From JBBRSD01 sp038245725 (GTDB taxonomy: Bacteria; Actinomycetota; Coriobacteriia; Anaerosomatales; JAAXUF01), in the NCBI GenBank assembly GCA_038245725.1, contig JBBRSD010000008.1:62001-126000 (forward strand): 64,000 nucleotides of DNA, given 5' to 3'. The position numbers were made by a program, and so were the translations under genes. Within the stretch, counting starts at the first letter, position 1; the number at the start of each line of letters is the position of its first letter. This document shows, one piece after another, positions 34,925 to 43,498 of the stretch. The notes below the pieces were generated by a model that was given only the letters and a program-made list of their open reading frames with translations, was not told the origin of the DNA and made no database searches.

Positions 34925-35630
34925 CCGTGCCGCTCTTCGGGACTTCGAAGCGGTAGCCCACACCATGCACGGTGTAGATGAAGGTCGGTTCCTTGGGGTC
35001 GTCGCCCAGCTTGGCGCGCAAGTTCTTCACGTGCGAGTCAATCGTGCGTTCGTAGCCCTCGAAGTCGTAGCCGAGAACCTTCTCAACCAGCTCCATGCGC
35101 GAGTACACGCGGCCAGGGTAGCGCGACAAGGTTGTGAGCAGTTTGAACTCGCTCGCGGTCAGATCGAGTTCTTCGCCTTTGACGAAGGCCTTGTGGCCGG
35201 CGACGTCGATCTCGAGGTCGCCGAAGACAAGGCGGTCTCGCTGCGGCTCGTTCTCCACATGCGCGCGACGGAGCAATGCGCGGACGCGGGCAACGAGCTC
35301 GCGCGGCGAGAACGGCTTGACGAGGTAGTCGTCGGCACCAAGCTCGAGACCGGCTATGCGGTCCTCTTCCTCGCCTTTGGCCGTGAGCATGATGATCGGA
35401 ACGTCGGACGCGTTGCGGATCCGACGGCAGACCTCTTCACCCGAGACCTTCGGGAGCATGAGGTCGAGTACGACCAGGTCGAACTGGTGCTTCGTGAACA
35501 GGTCGATCGCTTCTTGGCCATCGCCCGCAGGCGTCACCCAGTAGCCGTCGCGTTCAAGATATGCAGCGACTGCATCGCGAATAGTCTTCTCGTCTTCCAC
35601 GAGCAGGATGCGGCGGGTGTCCCCGGCCAT
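34917..35630 (-). CDS. OmpR-family response regulator (PhoP/RegX3-like)
   Basis: A 237-residue regulator. Receiver: VEDEKTI, phosphoacceptor in VLDLMLP, Lys in DDYLVKPFSP. DNA-binding domain: LTASEFKLLTTLSRYPGRVYSR, GYERTIDSHVKNLRAKL and VHGVGYRFEVP. ATG at 35630 with GAGG upstream; the extended frame to 35675 is not conserved. First gene of an operon with the kinase. Confidence 0.95.
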   Translation of the reverse strand: MAGDTRRILLVEDEKTIRDAVAAYLERDGYWVTPAGDGQEAIDLFTKHQFDLVVLDLMLPKVSGEEVCRRIRNASDVPIIMLTAKGEEEDRIAGLELGADDYLVKPFSPRELVARVRALLRRAHVENEPQRDRLVFGDLEIDVAGHKAFVKGEELDLTASEFKLLTTLSRYPGRVYSRMELVEKVLGYDFEGYERTIDSHVKNLRAKLGDDPKEPTFIYTVHGVGYRFEVPKSGTDD

Positions 35631-35797
35631 ACGTGCCTCCTCGGATTCATGCGTGCGTACACGCTTCCAGTGCAAATCTTACGACCAAGCCGCGTGGCCT
35701 GCCTCTTTTCCACGTAATCTACACCCGCGCGACGGCCTCGTCGGGGCACTACAAGCGAGGATACCCAACGCCGAACCACCCAGCCCAGAATCCCGCG

Positions 35798-37150
35798 TCA
35801 GCCCAGCTGGTTGCGGCGGCAGAACTCGTCGACGATTTGCTCGAGGCCCGGCGCGCCTGTGTCGGCCACCCGATAGGTGACGCGCACGATCGGCTTGTCG
35901 ATCGTGATCAGCCGCGCCAGATCGATCGGTGTCCCGATCGCCACGACGTCAGCATTGGTTGCGTTGATCGTGGCCTCGAGATCGGCCAGCTGCTGTGCCG
36001 AGTACCCCATCGCCGGCAGCACGCGATCCATGTGCGGGTATGCGGCGAACGTGTCGACAAGCGACCCCTTGGCGAAGGGAGCTGCATTCACGAGTTCGGC
36101 CGCGCCGGCCTGCTCGGCGGCGATTGCGGCAGCGCCGTAGCGCATCCCGCCGTGCGTGACCGTGGGACCGTCCTCGACGGCCAGCACGCGCTTGCCCGCC
36201 AGCGCTCCAGAGTCGGCCGTGATCTCGCTCGCGGTGAGGACGACCTGAGCTTTCGGGTTGTAGAGGGCGGCGGCCGCGATGAGATCGTCGACCGCGGACT
36301 TCTCGGCGGTGTTGACCTTGTTGATGACGAGGACATCGGCGCGCAGGAAGTTCACCTCGCCGGGGAAATAGGCGCGCTCGTGGCCGGGACGGTGCGGATC
36401 GAGCGCGACGATCTCGAGGTCGCTCTCGTAAAACGGCCAATCGTTGTTGCCGCCGTCCCAGACGATGACGTCGGCTTCCTTCTCGGCTTCGCGCAGGATC
36501 GCTTCGTAGTCGACGCCGGCCATGACGACGGCGCCCACCTCGACGAGCTGCTCGTACTCCTCGCGCTCCTCGACGGTGACGCCGAGACGGTCGAGGTCGG
36601 CCACGCTCGCGTAGCGCTCCACGGCCATCGCGGTCAGATCGCGGTACGGCATGGGGTGGCGGATGTCGACGGCCTTGATGCCGCGGTCGCGAAGCGCCTC
36701 GAAGATGCGCCGAGAGATGCCGCTCTTGCCCACGCCGGTGCGTACGGCGCAGACGCTGATGACCGGCTTAGTGGAAGCGACCATGCTTCGCGCCGGCCCG
36801 ATGAACCGGAAGTCCGCGCCGGCCGCAAGGACGCGCGAGACCTTGTGCATGAGATCGGCGTGCGCGACATCGCTGTACGCGAAGAAGACGTCGTCGACGT
36901 GCAGCTCGCTGATGAGCTCGGCGAGATCGCTCTCCGGGTGGATCGGGACGCCGTCCGGATAGCGAGGCCCGGCGAGCGCCGCAGGAAACGTTCGCTCGTC
37001 GATACCCGGGATCTGCGTCGCGGTGAACGCGACGACCTCGATGGCCGGATCGTCCTTGAGTACGACCAGGAAGTCGTGGAAATCACGGCCGGCGGCTCCC
37101 ATGATGATCGCCCTGCGCGGCGTAGGGACTGAGGTGGTCAGCGGGTCCAT
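35798..37150 (-). CDS. Cyclic 2,3-diphosphoglycerate synthetase-like GTPase-fold protein
   Basis: A 450-residue cytosolic protein. The N-terminal Rossmann unit starts RRAIIMGAAGRDFHDFLVVL and contains FAYSDVAHADLMHK. A P-loop VRTGVGKSGISRRIFEAL lies near residue 140, followed by DIRHPMPY and VIVWDGGNND. A GTPase-like NKVNTAE motif is present. This matches the cDPG synthetase family described in thermophilic methanogens, which cyclises 2,3-DPG with ATP, and its bacterial homologues, whose function is less certain. Full length, no domain missing. ATG with GAGAGG upstream. Isolated gene, followed by mscL upstream on the same strand. Confidence 0.82.
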   Translation of the reverse strand: MDPLTTSVPTPRRAIIMGAAGRDFHDFLVVLKDDPAIEVVAFTATQIPGIDERTFPAALAGPRYPDGVPIHPESDLAELISELHVDDVFFAYSDVAHADLMHKVSRVLAAGADFRFIGPARSMVASTKPVISVCAVRTGVGKSGISRRIFEALRDRGIKAVDIRHPMPYRDLTAMAVERYASVADLDRLGVTVEEREEYEQLVEVGAVVMAGVDYEAILREAEKEADVIVWDGGNNDWPFYESDLEIVALDPHRPGHERAYFPGEVNFLRADVLVINKVNTAEKSAVDDLIAAAALYNPKAQVVLTASEITADSGALAGKRVLAVEDGPTVTHGGMRYGAAAIAAEQAGAAELVNAAPFAKGSLVDTFAAYPHMDRVLPAMGYSAQQLADLEATINATNADVVAIGTPIDLARLITIDKPIVRVTYRVADTGAPGLEQIVDEFCRRNQLG

Positions 37151-37217
37151 GGTCGGTCCTCTCGGCTAGGAATGCATAACTTCGATGCCATATGACATAC
37201 CCGAACTGCGTTGCGCC

Positions 37218-37610
37218 CTACTCGGCGGCCAGCTGCGACGTGCACGCCGAGCACCGCGTCGCGGCCTTCGGAACGAGCGTCAGGCAGTGCGGACACGCGC
37301 GCTCCGTCGACTCCTCCTTGGCCCGGAACCGGTTCACTGACTTGACCAGCAGGAACAGCGCCGCCGCCACGATCACAAAGTTCAGAACCGCCGAGAGGAA
37401 CGCCCCGTAAGTGATCGAGACGCCCGGGGTGACCTGGATGGCGAGCCCGGCGAGCGCCGCCTTGCCGCCGCCCACCAGACCGACGAGCGGGTTGATGAGG
37501 TTGTCGACGAACGACTTGATGATCGCCCCGAACGCGGCGCCGATGACGATGCCAATGGCGAGATCGACGACATCGCCCTTGAACGCGAACTCTTTGAACT
37601 CCTTGAACAT
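37218..37610 (-). CDS. mscL: Large-conductance mechanosensitive channel with C-terminal zinc ribbon
   Basis: A 130-residue MscL. It starts FKEFKEFAFKGDVVDLAIGI and has the pore helix region VIGAAFGAIIKSFVDNLINP and a second helix FLSAVLNFVIVAAALFLLV. The usual cytosolic helical bundle is followed or replaced by a zinc-ribbon CPHC-x13-CSAC. The channel opens on hypo-osmotic shock. ATG has AGGAG upstream. Divergent from hgcA. Confidence 0.95.
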   Translation of the reverse strand: MFKEFKEFAFKGDVVDLAIGIVIGAAFGAIIKSFVDNLINPLVGLVGGGKAALAGLAIQVTPGVSITYGAFLSAVLNFVIVAAALFLLVKSVNRFRAKEESTERACPHCLTLVPKAATRCSACTSQLAAE

Positions 37611-37714
37611 GGCAACTCCTCGTTGGTTTGCCGGCCGACCCGAAGGCAGCATCGTAATCGAAGTGAATGTACCCGAGGGTGCGTTATCGACATGATGTTG
37701 GAGTGCGCCCGGCG

Positions 37715-37743
37715 TTGCATGATGACGACCGAAGGCGTACTAT
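37715..37743 (+). promoter_or_regulatory. Putative hgcAB promoter
   Basis: TTGCAT (37715-37720), exactly 17 bases, TACTAT (37738-37743), about 35 bases before the hgcA start. A good match to a housekeeping sigma promoter for this high-GC background, with no obvious ArsR-type operator around it. Confidence 0.5.
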
Positions 37744-37777
37744 TTCGATAATCCTCGAACCAGTTGTCAGGAACCGG

Positions 37778-38842
37778 ATGTCTGCATCAGAGATCATCGC
37801 CAGTACGCCCGAGCCGTCGGTCCCGACGCTCGCTACGGAGCTCACGTGGGGAGACATCCTCGCGCGCTGGAGGTTCCGTTGGGGCATCGGGAGGATGCGC
37901 GCGCGCTTCGAGCCCGGACTCTACCGCATCGGCAACCCTTCGAAGCGGGCGCCGATCATCGTCACGTGCAACTACCGGATGACCGTCGACGTCGTGCGCC
38001 ACGATCTCGCCGGCACCGATGCGTGGCTGCTCGTGCTCGAGACCTACGGCATCAACGTCTGGTGCGCTGCCGGCAAGGGCACCTTCGGCACCAACGAGCT
38101 CGTGCGCAGCATCTTCGCGACGCACCTCGCCGACTTCGTCGAGCACGAGACGCTCGTCCTGCCGCAGTTGGGGGCCGTGGGCGTCTCGGCGAGCGCCGTG
38201 CGCGCGGCGACCGGCTACCGAGTGGCGTGGGGCCCCGTGCGCTCAAGCGACCTGCGCGCGTTCCTCGACGCCGGGATGAGGGCGACGCCGAAGATGCGCG
38301 CGGTGACGTTCTCGCTTCCCGCGCGGCTCGCGCTTGCTCCGATGGAGCTCGTGCCGTCGCTTCGCTACGCGCTGTGGGCGGTCCCGCTTCTCGTCGCGCT
38401 CGCAGTGGTGGGCGCGTCGATCGCGCTGCGCACGTTCGTGTGGCAGGCGGCGCTCGCGGCGCTCTTCCCGGCCGTGCTGCTTTTCGCGTTGGCGATCCTC
38501 GCTGGCGCGGTGGCCGTACCAGCTCTGCTGCCGTGGCTACCGGGACGCGCGTTCACGGTTAAGGGCGCGGCCGCAGGCCTCCTGCTCGCACTCGTCGCGT
38601 TGCTTGCGCTGCCGGGAATGCTGGGCATGTCGAGCCCTTGGGCGTGGAGCGCCGTGCTGCTCGCCGCTGCCGCCGCTGCCAGCTACATCGGCGTGAACTT
38701 CACCGGCTCGACGCCGTACACCTCGCCAAGCGGCGTCGAATTCGAGCTGCGCCGGGCGATCCCGGTCGAGATCGCAGCTCTCGGCGTCGCGCTTGCGTGC
38801 TGGACCGTCGCATGGGCGACGAGGATCGGAGGGTTGAGCTGA
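37778..38842 (+). CDS. hgcA: HgcA: corrinoid membrane protein for mercury methylation
   Basis: A 354-residue protein with a cytosolic corrinoid-binding domain at about 55-195. It carries the diagnostic cap-helix motif INVWCAAGKGTFG, in which Cys96 is the predicted lower-axial cobalt ligand. Five membrane helices follow (for example YALWAVPLLVALAVVGASIAL). HgcA transfers a methyl group, probably as a carbanion, to Hg(II); the N(V/I)WCA(A/G)GK motif separates it from the related CdhD/AcsC. I chose ATG 37778 with AGGA upstream; a longer frame has no conservation. It is coupled to hgcB by a one-base TGATG overlap. The physiological role in the absence of mercury is unknown; a one-carbon link has been proposed. 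Confidence 0.93.
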   Translation: MSASEIIASTPEPSVPTLATELTWGDILARWRFRWGIGRMRARFEPGLYRIGNPSKRAPIIVTCNYRMTVDVVRHDLAGTDAWLLVLETYGINVWCAAGKGTFGTNELVRSIFATHLADFVEHETLVLPQLGAVGVSASAVRAATGYRVAWGPVRSSDLRAFLDAGMRATPKMRAVTFSLPARLALAPMELVPSLRYALWAVPLLVALAVVGASIALRTFVWQAALAALFPAVLLFALAILAGAVAVPALLPWLPGRAFTVKGAAAGLLLALVALLALPGMLGMSSPWAWSAVLLAAAAAASYIGVNFTGSTPYTSPSGVEFELRRAIPVEIAALGVALACWTVAWATRIGGLS

Positions 38843-39279
38843 TGCAGACACTGCGCTACATCGAAGACGCGGTCACGCTCACGCTCGACGCCGAGAAGTG
38901 CAACGGATGCCGGGTGTGCACGCTCGTGTGCCCGCACGGAGTCTTCGAGATCGGCGCAGACAAGCGCGCGTTCCTCGCGGACCGCGGCGCCTGCATGGAG
39001 TGCGGCGCCTGCGCGCTGAACTGCACCCCCGGCGCGATCACCGTGACGCCGGGTGTGGGATGCGCGAGCGCGATCATCCACGGCTGGCTCACCGGCACCG
39101 AGCCGAGCTGCGGCTGCGGCGAAGGCGCGCCGAGCGGCGCCGGCGACGCATGCTGCTCGAGCGCCGGCCCCGATATACCGACGGCTGAACCGCGCGACCT
39201 AGCGCCCGGCGCGGAGGGCGGCTGCTGCTCCGGCGGCGCCCCGTGCAACGACGGTGGGGAGCGGGCTGCACCGTCTTGA
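38842..39279 (+). CDS. hgcB: HgcB: dicluster ferredoxin partner of HgcA with a long Cys-rich tail
   Basis: A 145-residue protein with two [4Fe-4S] motifs, CNGCRVCTLVCP and CMECGACALNCTP. The conserved strand VTPGVGCASAIIHGW follows and contains the Cys thought to pass Hg(II) to HgcA. HgcB supplies electrons that reduce the HgcA cobalt. Typical HgcB is about 95-105 residues and ends in a vicinal Cys pair. Here a tail of about 45 residues carries a CGCG, a CCSS, and a GGCCSGGAPC, hence at least two vicinal pairs. It starts on the hgcA stop. The tail could bind extra mercury, which is inference. Confidence 0.92.
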   Translation: MQTLRYIEDAVTLTLDAEKCNGCRVCTLVCPHGVFEIGADKRAFLADRGACMECGACALNCTPGAITVTPGVGCASAIIHGWLTGTEPSCGCGEGAPSGAGDACCSSAGPDIPTAEPRDLAPGAEGGCCSGGAPCNDGGERAAPS

Positions 39280-39308
39280 TAGCCCGCTGACGCGACCGGT
39301 CCGGTCGC
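39261..39308. terminator. Possible transcript end between hgcB and the convergent 39315 gene
   Basis: Two hairpins lie around the hgcB stop: GCGGGCT/AGCCCGC (39261-39287, 13-base loop) and GCGACC/GGTCGC with loop GGTCC (39292-39308). Neither has a T tract, so Rho-independent termination is uncertain, although position between convergent genes fits. Confidence 0.35.
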
Positions 39309-39314
39309 CTCAGA

Positions 39315-39773
39315 TCACGGCAGCGGCTGCTGGAGCTCGGTGACGAGCTCGTCTTCGTCGAAGTCGTCGAGGCTGTTGCGGTAGACCTCCCACCGGCCGC
39401 CGGCCGGGTCGAGGTCGTGCTCGTCCATCCACTCCGCAATCGCTTCCCAGCCCAGCGCAGTCGTATCGCGCGATCCTTGGTGGGTCGTGCGCACGACTTG
39501 GCAGGCCGGCAGCTCGTCGAGCTCGATCTTCGGCCCGGGACCACCGTCGGCGATGACGACCACGACCGCGATCTCGTGCTCGCCCGGCTCGGCGAAGTCG
39601 GGCGGGAAGATCGCGATCGTCTCTTCGGCGCCACAAGCGGCTCCGGATTCGATGTGCGCGAGCACCTCGGCGAAGGCTGCGGCGATCACCGACGCGGCGG
39701 TTTCGGCCGTCGCACGGCGCCGTGCGATGAGCGCCATGCGCTGCGGAGCGTAGCTGACTGAGATGTCGTACAC
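39315..39773 (-). CDS. GyrI-like small-molecule-binding protein
   Basis: A 152-residue stand-alone effector-binding domain of the GyrI/AraC-type (SRPBCC-like SHS2 duplication). Opening YDISVSYAPQRMALIARRR matches the family, followed by ETIAIFPPDF, ELPACQVVRTTHQG and a C-terminal GGRWEVYRNSLDDFD region. No DNA-binding domain. A GTG start at 39773 with AGGAGG five bases upstream. Convergent with hgcB. The ligand is unknown. Confidence 0.82.
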   Translation of the reverse strand: MYDISVSYAPQRMALIARRRATAETAASVIAAAFAEVLAHIESGAACGAEETIAIFPPDFAEPGEHEIAVVVVIADGGPGPKIELDELPACQVVRTTHQGSRDTTALGWEAIAEWMDEHDLDPAGGRWEVYRNSLDDFDEDELVTELQQPLP

Positions 39774-39782
39774 AGAAGCCTC

Positions 39783-40244
39783 CTAGCGGCCGATGAGTGC
39801 GAGGTCCGAGAGCGCCGCGAACACGGCGACCGCGGCGACGATGAAGGGAATGCGTCCAGTGAGCAGGAAGCCGGCGAGGACGCCGAGCCCGATGCCTGCG
39901 ATCGCTGCGATACCGACCGACCACTCGCGGTGACCGCCCGACGCGCGGCGCGCTGCCTCGGCGGTGCCGCTCCCCCACAGGAAACCGAGGATGATGCCGA
40001 AGAAGCCACCGGCGAAGAACGCCAGCAGTACTCCGCCGCCGATGCCAGCCGCCAAACCTGCGAGCGTCGCGCGCACCATCTGGCCCGGCTTCACCACCAC
40101 GAACTGGCTCCGAGCCGGCCTCGCGCAGATCGGGCATTTGTAGCCTACGGGCGTGGAGACCATGTCTTTCGGACAGATGGGGCGCTCGCACTCAGCGCAG
40201 CGCATCTCGGTCTCGACTCCTGGGTGGAAGGAGCACTGGGGCAT
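39783..40244 (-). CDS. B-box-like zinc-finger membrane protein
   Basis: A 153-residue protein. The N terminus binds zinc: MPQCSFHPGVETEMRC, CERPICPKDM, YKCPICA (Cys/His pattern of a B-box). Three or four Gly-rich membrane helices follow (LAGLAAGIGGGVLLAFFAGG, AAIAGIGLGVLAGFLL). Proteins of this design are common in actinobacteria and of unknown function. The ATG at 40244 has GGAG upstream; a longer frame to 40262 is less likely. Nine bases upstream of the GyrI-like gene. Confidence 0.83.
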   Translation of the reverse strand: MPQCSFHPGVETEMRCAECERPICPKDMVSTPVGYKCPICARPARSQFVVVKPGQMVRATLAGLAAGIGGGVLLAFFAGGFFGIILGFLWGSGTAEAARRASGGHREWSVGIAAIAGIGLGVLAGFLLTGRIPFIVAAVAVFAALSDLALIGR

Positions 40245-40330
40245 CGGCGAACTCCTCGGCAACGGGCTGGTGGCGACGCTCGACCGTCAGGCGACAGCGT
40301 AGCGCACGCGAGCGTACGATGGGGGGCGCG

Positions 40331-40945
40331 ATGAGACCGACTGCCAAGACGCTCTCGCCACCTGCCGAGGAGGACTCCGTGCCACTGTGGTTTCGCACCG
40401 TGAGATTGTGGCTGCCGATCGCCGTCGCGGCGACGGTCGCAATCGGACTGACGTACGCCGGCGTCCAGCAGGCGCACCGCACGACCGCCGACGACCCGCA
40501 GATCCAGCTCGCCGAGGACGCGGCGGCGCGCCTCGACGCCGGCGATCCGGCGACCGACGTGCTGCCCGACGGACCCGTGAACGTGGCCACGAGCTTGGCG
40601 CCGTTCGTGATCGTCTATGACGCCAAGAATGCCGTCGTCGAGGGCTCCGGCGTGCTCGACGGCGCCCCTCCAGTGCCGCCGACTGGCGTGCTCGATGCCG
40701 CCCGTTCGGCGGGCCACAACGCGGTCACGTGGCAGCCGGCGCCGGGTGTGCGCATCGCCTCGGTGAGCGTCACGACGAAGGACGGCCGAGTCGTTCTCGC
40801 AGGGCGCAACCTGCGCGAAGTCGAGGTGCGGGAAGACGCGCTAACGCAGATGACGGTGCTCGCGTGGTTGGCGGCGATGCTCGGCACGCTCGTCGTGTGC
40901 GCGGCCGTCGAAGCGGTCGCAGGCCGCTGGAAGATGGCGGCGTAA
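40331..40945 (+). CDS. Membrane-anchored protein with extracytoplasmic domain
   Basis: A 204-residue protein. TM1 lies at about 30-50 (LWLPIAVAATVAIGLTYAG), followed by an external domain of about 120 residues with APFVIVYDAKNAVVEGSG, and TM2 near the C terminus (LAWLAAMLGTLVVCAAVEAV). The fold resembles a kinase sensor without the kinase, but I cannot assign a family. A start at 40319 (four codons earlier) is possible; the G-rich tract just before favours 40331. It is divergent from the zinc-finger gene. Confidence 0.75.
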   Translation: MRPTAKTLSPPAEEDSVPLWFRTVRLWLPIAVAATVAIGLTYAGVQQAHRTTADDPQIQLAEDAAARLDAGDPATDVLPDGPVNVATSLAPFVIVYDAKNAVVEGSGVLDGAPPVPPTGVLDAARSAGHNAVTWQPAPGVRIASVSVTTKDGRVVLAGRNLREVEVREDALTQMTVLAWLAAMLGTLVVCAAVEAVAGRWKMAA

Positions 40946-41144
40946 CCGGGAGCTGTAGGGCGGCCCGAGGCGTCGTAGCGGTGACGTGTTGAGTTCATGA
41001 CGGGGACGTTGCCGCTTTCCGTGGGCTGCAACCGGGCGATCCGGTTCACGAAGCGCGTGGCGCTATTGCGGAGAAATCGCGCAATATGCCCATTGTGATC
41101 GGTTATGGTCCGCACCCACTTCGCGCCAAAGAATCGACGACGTT

Positions 41145-42316
41145 TCAGAAGCAGTACGCGTACCCATTCATCGTCCCCGGACTCATCGTCTGCCCCGGAT
41201 AGACGTCCTTGGTGATGAAGCCGCAGGTCGTCGGAGAGTAGTAGCGGTTCCACAGCTGGTAGAGGTTGGTCGGCGTGTCGTAGCGATACCCGGCGTAGCG
41301 GTAGGGGTTGGCGACGGTCTCGTTGGCCGACAGCACGCGGCCCCACGGGTCGTAGGTATAGCTGTCGGCTGCGGTGCCGCTCGCATCGGTTATCGCGACG
41401 ATGTCGCCGTTGGTGTGGTAGTAATACGTCGCCCCGCCTCTCGTCATCGCCCCAGCCGGCCCGCGGCATCTCGCGCGTAGTTCGCGATGGTGTTACCTGC
41501 GCCGTCAGTCTCGGCGATGACGTCGGGGCTAGCACCGTCGTAGTGGAAACAGGTGGTTCCAGAGGCGTCGGTGGTGGTGATGCGGCGGTTGAGGAAGTCG
41601 TACCCGTAGGTGGCGATCGTGGCGCCGCCTGCTGTCTTGACGGCGGAGAGGCGGTTCAGGGCATCGTAGGCGTAGGTGTGCGTGCCGTCGCTCGTCATGT
41701 TGCCGTTGCCGTCGTAGGCAAAGCCGGGCGAACTGATCCTGTCGGCGGCGTCGGAGGCGAAGCTTTGCGTGGTGGAGCCGTCGACGGAGACGCGGGTGAG
41801 GTTGTAGGCGGCGGCGTACTCATACGCGGTGCTCTTGCCGGTGGACGGGTCGTCGCGCGTCCGGCGCCAGTCCGGAGACCGCGCACATCGCCTGCTGATA
41901 AGCCCCGTCGATGAGGCGTAAAGGTCCACGTTGGTAGCGGTGCCGCCGTCAAGTGAGATCGCCGCGATGCCGTATGAGCTTCCCGTCGTTGCAATGAATT
42001 TGGCGTCGGTGCCGGTAAAGGTGAACGTGGCCACCGCACTTGCCGCTGATGCGTAGACCTGACTGCCCCCGGAGTACGAGCCGCCGCTCTGATTTGTCCA
42101 CGCGCCGGCGTACCCAAACTTCGAGCTGGCCTGCTCGTATCGGGTCCAAGTCGGCGCCGCAGCCGCCGAGTCCGGCGTCATGGCCGCATCCCCTGCGACA
42201 GCGAAGACCAGTGGCACGGCTGACATCACCGATGAAGTGGCGAAGACAAACGCCAGCAGGATGCGCATGACGCGATGTGCTACGGACTTAATGCGGCGAC
42301 GCAACGCCTTCTTCAT
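41145..42316 (-). pseudogene. Decayed Rhs/YD-repeat surface protein
   Basis: Remnant of an Rhs-family gene. The 5' part (42316-41444) encodes a signal peptide, a beta-sandwich region (WTNQSGGSYSGGSQVYA, FTGTDAKFI) and then YD repeats (YDGNGNMTSDGTHTYAYDAL). These join abruptly after DLYASSTGLISRR, suggesting an internal deletion. The frame is then broken near 41447 where the core continues in another frame (ATYYYHTNGDIVAI, YTYDPWGRVL, NRYYSPTTCGFITKD). It ends at NGYAYCF where intact proteins continue ENNPVN. Missing segments and the frameshift argue against function. The window's only clear gene ruin, so possibly a transferred or duplicated fragment. Confidence 0.88.
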
Positions 42317-42514
42317 TTTGACTCACCCGCAGTTGGACGACGGTGGAAAGCCCGCCAAGATCCCGTGGCAAGGCCTTCCGCTCAGTATCCGTTGCGAGAT
42401 TCTTCAGCGGGTGGGCGTGTCAGCGAACGAAGTCAACGAGTCGAACCCCGCGCGAACGCGGCCGGGCGGCTGCGCTATCCTTGTGCAACCGTACCGCCCG
42501 ATCAGGAGCCTGCG

Positions 42515-43498
42515 ATGAGCGATCCCGCACGCGAGCGTCTCGGCAAGGATTCGCACCTCAAGCGCTACGAGTCGCTTGCGCAGATGATCGGCGACGCCGA
42601 GAACCCCACGCCTATCGTGGCGCTTTCCCGGATCGCGCCTGACGGCGTTGAGCTCTACGGCAAGCTCGAGTGGATGAACCCGTTCGGCTCGGTTAAGGAC
42701 CGCGCAGCGAAGTGGATGCTGGCCGCGCTCGCCGAAAGCGGCCAGCTCGACGGCCGCACCGTACTCGAACCCACGAGCGGCAACACCGGCATCGCACTCG
42801 CGGCCCTGTGTGCGCTCGAGAGCCGCCCCATCCGCGTGGTCGTCCCCGCCTCCATGCCCGCCGAGAAGTCCTTGTTGCTGCGCGCGTTCGGCGCCGAGGT
42901 CGTGCCGACGCCGGAGGTGGGCGCCCTTGGCCGCCACCCGATGGACGTCGCCATGGACATGGCCCGACAGATGCTCTCGGCAAGCGACGACTTCGTCATG
43001 CCGAACCAGTACGACAATCCCGACAACGCGCTCGCACACTACGAAACGACCGGCCCGGAGATCTGGGCGCAGACCGAAGGTCGCATCCGGTACTTCTTCG
43101 CCGGCATCGGGACCGGCGGAACGGTCAGCGGAGCCGGGCGCTATCTCAAGGAACGCGATCCGAGCATCCGCGTCATCGCCATCGAGCCGCTCCCCGGCCA
43201 CAAGATCAGCGGTCTGAAGAACATGCAGGAGACCGCGGTCCCCGAGATCCTCGACCGCAGCATCATCGACGAGATCGTCTACGTCGAAGACGGCGAGGCG
43301 CTCGACATGGCGCTGCGGCTCCATCGCGAGGAAGCGCTGCTCGCGGGCTCATCGGCGGCTGCGTGTCTCGCCGGCGCGCTGCGCTGGCTGCGCGACAACT
43401 CCGCCACTGGCGTCGCACTCGCGATCATCCCAGACAGCAGCCAGAAGGCCCCGAGCTACCTCGAAGCGATGCTCGCCGAGAAGGAGGAGGACGCGTGA
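42515..43498 (+). CDS. Cysteine synthase family PLP enzyme
   Basis: A 327-residue fold-type II PLP enzyme that makes cysteine from O-acetylserine or O-phosphoserine and sulfide/thiosulfate. PLP Lys is in NPFGSVKDRAA, the PLP/substrate loop EPTSGNTGIALA, and the glycine loop IGTGGTVSGAGRYL. It is closer to CysM/OPSS-type proteins than to CysK by its MNPFGS and MPNQYDNPDN region; the exact substrate is not settled from sequence. ATG 42515 with AGGAG upstream. Overlaps the carbonic anhydrase gene (GTGA). Confidence 0.9.
   Translation: MSDPARERLGKDSHLKRYESLAQMIGDAENPTPIVALSRIAPDGVELYGKLEWMNPFGSVKDRAAKWMLAALAESGQLDGRTVLEPTSGNTGIALAALCALESRPIRVVVPASMPAEKSLLLRAFGAEVVPTPEVGALGRHPMDVAMDMARQMLSASDDFVMPNQYDNPDNALAHYETTGPEIWAQTEGRIRYFFAGIGTGGTVSGAGRYLKERDPSIRVIAIEPLPGHKISGLKNMQETAVPEILDRSIIDEIVYVEDGEALDMALRLHREEALLAGSSAAACLAGALRWLRDNSATGVALAIIPDSSQKAPSYLEAMLAEKEEDA

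Noticed and set aside
35633..37132. Open frame of 499 codons on the + strand
   Set aside because: Antisense to the cDPG synthetase-like gene; no conserved motif.
40946..41144. Possible gene fragment downstream of the Rhs ruin
   Set aside because: No frame in these bases gives a conserved product; probably debris.
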